Positions 62,474 to 64,000 of a stretch of DNA of 64,000 nt are shown in pieces. Position 1 is the stretch's first letter, and each line of letters starts with the position of its first letter. Source of the stretch: Alteromonadaceae bacterium M269 (lineage in GTDB: Bacteria > Pseudomonadota > Gammaproteobacteria > Enterobacterales > Alteromonadaceae); the NCBI GenBank assembly GCA_004353515.1, contig SMNZ01000006.1, forward strand, positions 310,001 to 374,000, given 5' to 3'. The notes under the pieces are model-generated. The model was not told the origin of the DNA, did not search any database, and saw only the letters and a list, made by a program, of their open reading frames with translations. The translations under genes and the position numbers were made by a program.

Positions 62474-62495
62474 GAGGGCCTATGGCCCTCTTTTT
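62474..62495 (+). terminator. Rho-independent terminator
   Basis: GAGGGCC, loop TAT, GGCCCTC, then TTTTT. A textbook 7-bp GC-rich stem with T-tract, the strongest terminator in the window. It ends the CpxP-like transcript; the M56 gene converges from the other side. Confidence 0.93.
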
Positions 62496-62520
62496 CATAA
62501 ACCTTCTACAAGAGTAGAAC

Positions 62521-63768
62521 TCATGTTTTTGTGAGTGTTGTGACTTCTTTTGCCGTTAGAGTGACTTCTTCTCCAGAAACAACAATCCTTGCATCGTTTG
62601 CCATCATCGTTTGTTGCTCGGTTGCAAGCGTAACCTTGCCGGTTGCGACCGCTTGATTAGGTTCACCTTTATCGAACTCTATTCTATCGGCAGTGATGAC
62701 AAAGGAGTTTGCGCCACCTCTGGTCATTTTCGCATCACCTTTATATATAATCTTGTTATCTGACAAAGTGACGGAGTTCGATTCTAGTGTAACATTGTTA
62801 GTGAATTCACTTTGTTTTTCTGTGTCATAGGTGGCTTGACATGCGCTTATGAAAATCGTTGTTAACGCGAGTAAAAACATCCCTCGTAGACCATTTCTGT
62901 TTGAGTTAAATGTACGTTGATGTTTGGTTAGCATAGTCATTCTCTCCATAGTTTGTGAACGTGTTTTCCATTGGCTAATTGCCTGTGAAAAACGATGATT
63001 AAAAGCCTTGTGAGATTGAGATACTTTCAGCATGGCCTTAGCATAGTGATATAAAATACTGTTGCCACTTTCCTGTAATACGGAGGCATCACAGGAAGCT
63101 TCTTGATCCAATTTGAATGCGCGATGAGCAAGATAAATTAAAGGGTTAAACCAAAACGTAGTGACAACTAGGATAGCTGCTAGGTTAAACAGGTTGTCAT
63201 GTCGCCTAATATGAATCATCTCGTGTTGAAGAATGAGCTTTTGCTGAGTTGCCGTGAACTGTCGTTTGAAGTTTGCTGGTAGCAAAATTTTGTAATTTAG
63301 AATTCCCCAAACTGCTGGGCTGCCAATTTCTTCGACAATCAAATGACCATTTGGGTCTGAGCTTCGTTTCTTAGCTTTTTGAATCACACTTTTCATTCGC
63401 GTAAAGGCAACTGCTAATGCGAAGAGTTGCAACAAAGCGACGCTAAACCATATGAATACTAATATTGAGGGGATGAAGTTTGAGTGAACTGATTTAATAT
63501 TACTTGGCACACTAAGAACAGTCGAACCTAAACTATTTACTGTTATTGAAGGGAATTCGAATCCCCATTCAACTGTAGGTAACGAAGAGCCGAATATGTA
63601 TGTTGCAACCCAAAGAAACGGAAGTGCCCACAAACAGTAAGCCCATTTTGCTCCCCAGAAATGATGGACTGGCTTACGCAATATCAGAATGGCGATAGCG
63701 AAAACAGTGATATAAATAGATGCATTGAATAAACTGTTCAGTATTGCAGCTGACATATCACTCATCAC
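62521..63768 (-). CDS. BlaR1/MecR1-like M56 metallopeptidase with LptA-like C-terminal segment
   Basis: 415 residues. Helices near 12-32, 42-60, 99-123 and 195-215. Zinc site HEMIH (182-186), with E223 in FKLDQEASCD as third ligand. A further hydrophobic stretch (297-310) ends in FISAC, lipobox-like. The rest (about 325-410: KIIYKGDAKMTRGG, FVITADRIEF, VATGKVTLATEQQTMMANDARIVV) is a beta-repeat segment like LptA/OstA proteins rather than a penicillin-binding sensor. It overlaps the BlaI-type gene by 11 bp. Confidence 0.85.
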   Translation of the reverse strand: MMSDMSAAILNSLFNASIYITVFAIAILILRKPVHHFWGAKWAYCLWALPFLWVATYIFGSSLPTVEWGFEFPSITVNSLGSTVLSVPSNIKSVHSNFIPSILVFIWFSVALLQLFALAVAFTRMKSVIQKAKKRSSDPNGHLIVEEIGSPAVWGILNYKILLPANFKRQFTATQQKLILQHEMIHIRRHDNLFNLAAILVVTTFWFNPLIYLAHRAFKLDQEASCDASVLQESGNSILYHYAKAMLKVSQSHKAFNHRFSQAISQWKTRSQTMERMTMLTKHQRTFNSNRNGLRGMFLLALTTIFISACQATYDTEKQSEFTNNVTLESNSVTLSDNKIIYKGDAKMTRGGANSFVITADRIEFDKGEPNQAVATGKVTLATEQQTMMANDARIVVSGEEVTLTAKEVTTLTKT

Positions 63769-64000
63769 TCTGTTCCATCTTTTTGATAAGCGTTTTTATT
63801 TGTTCCACTTCGTCATCGGATAATCGCTCGTTTTCTGCGAAGTGGGATATGAGAGACGACACACGTCCACCATAGAATTGATCTAAAAAGCGCTCAGTTT
63901 GTGAGTGATAAAACGTTTCTCTCGCAACAAGTGGATAGTATAGGAACTTCCGCCCCTCTTCTTTGTAGCTGACGACCTGCTTTTTCACCAACCTATTGAG
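63758..64000 (-). CDS. BlaI/MecI-family transcriptional repressor, partial
   Basis: The gene runs off the window's end, so its start is missing. The visible part reads LNRLVKKQVVSYKEEGRKFLYYPLVARETF, the wing region of BlaI/MecI winged helices. A C-terminal dimerisation part follows (FLDQFYGGRVSSLISHFAENERLSDDEVEQIKTLIKKMEQSDE), including the segment cleaved in BlaI. It should be inactivated by the coupled M56 peptidase. The regulated genes are not visible. Confidence 0.88.
   Translation of the reverse strand, partial: LNRLVKKQVVSYKEEGRKFLYYPLVARETFYHSQTERFLDQFYGGRVSSLISHFAENERLSDDEVEQIKTLIKKMEQSDE

Overview
The window is a gene-dense, AT-leaning chromosomal segment of a free-living, probably marine Gammaproteobacterium. 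Evidence for this: the block tRNA-Gly / orn / rsgA / psd, the block yibQ / envC / gpmI / yibN / grxC / secB / gpsA, a MaoP (DUF413) homologue, RlmA, TrmL, a Cpx-type envelope stress system, a PEP-CTERM protein and a tryptophan-halogenase/cupin cluster. An Alteromonadales-like or Kangiella-like lineage would fit, but I cannot assign a genus. I see no phage, insertion sequence, integron or CRISPR array. The only repeats are REP-like GTAGGAGC palindromes, all in convergent intergenic gaps.

Layout. 1-2.8 kb: end of one flavin-dependent halogenase, a second complete one and a JmjC/cupin-like protein. 2.8-4.6 kb: MscS-like channel, small membrane proteins and YjbQ. 4.7-8.8 kb: MmyB-type XRE regulator, a PufC-like dihaem cytochrome c with TPR, and a two-component system. 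8.9-12.6 kb: YtrA-like GntR regulator with its ABC exporter, a BPSS1780-like membrane protein and a small unknown. 12.7-17.6 kb: a transmembrane chemoreceptor, rlmA, and a GGCT/GNAT/VOC operon. 17.8-23.3 kb: PhoD-like phosphatase coupled to DUF2252, an agmatinase-family enzyme and a lipoprotein. 23.6-25.8 kb: ilvIH. 26.4-28.8 kb: PEP-CTERM protein, maoP, DUF4442 and VOC. 28.8-35.4 kb: two tRNA-Gly genes, orn, rsgA, psd, a DMT transporter, a GDPD enzyme, MerC with a Zur-like box, an SDR and yibQ. 35.5-38.3 kb: a NarL/DesK-type two-component system facing a membrane gene across a large inverted repeat. 38.3-43.5 kb: envC, gpmI, yibN, grxC, secB, gpsA.

44.1-55.1 kb is the most striking part: a self-contained chemosensory operon STAS-cheY-cheA-cheW-cheW-receptor-cheR-cheD-cheB-MCP. 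Its order matches the Pseudomonas che2 / Vibrio cluster III (F7-type) plan as I remember it. The receptor is soluble and combines an N-terminal globin, four tandem PAS-like repeats, HAMP-like and signalling domains, and a C-terminal VWEEF CheR tether. The last gene is a short membrane-anchored MCP whose final helix carries a CheZ-like DxxxQ motif. CheD and this last MCP end in nearly the same tail (EGDIELFD and EGDVELF).

55-64 kb: trmL, a glutaminyl cyclase, two alpha/beta hydrolases, and a CpxAR-type system divergent from a CpxP/Spy-like protein. That protein is built as an internal tandem duplication, has CpxR-box-like repeats upstream and has a long 3' UTR ending in a strong terminator. 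The window ends in a BlaR1-like M56 peptidase with an LptA-like tail and its BlaI-type repressor, which is cut by the window edge.
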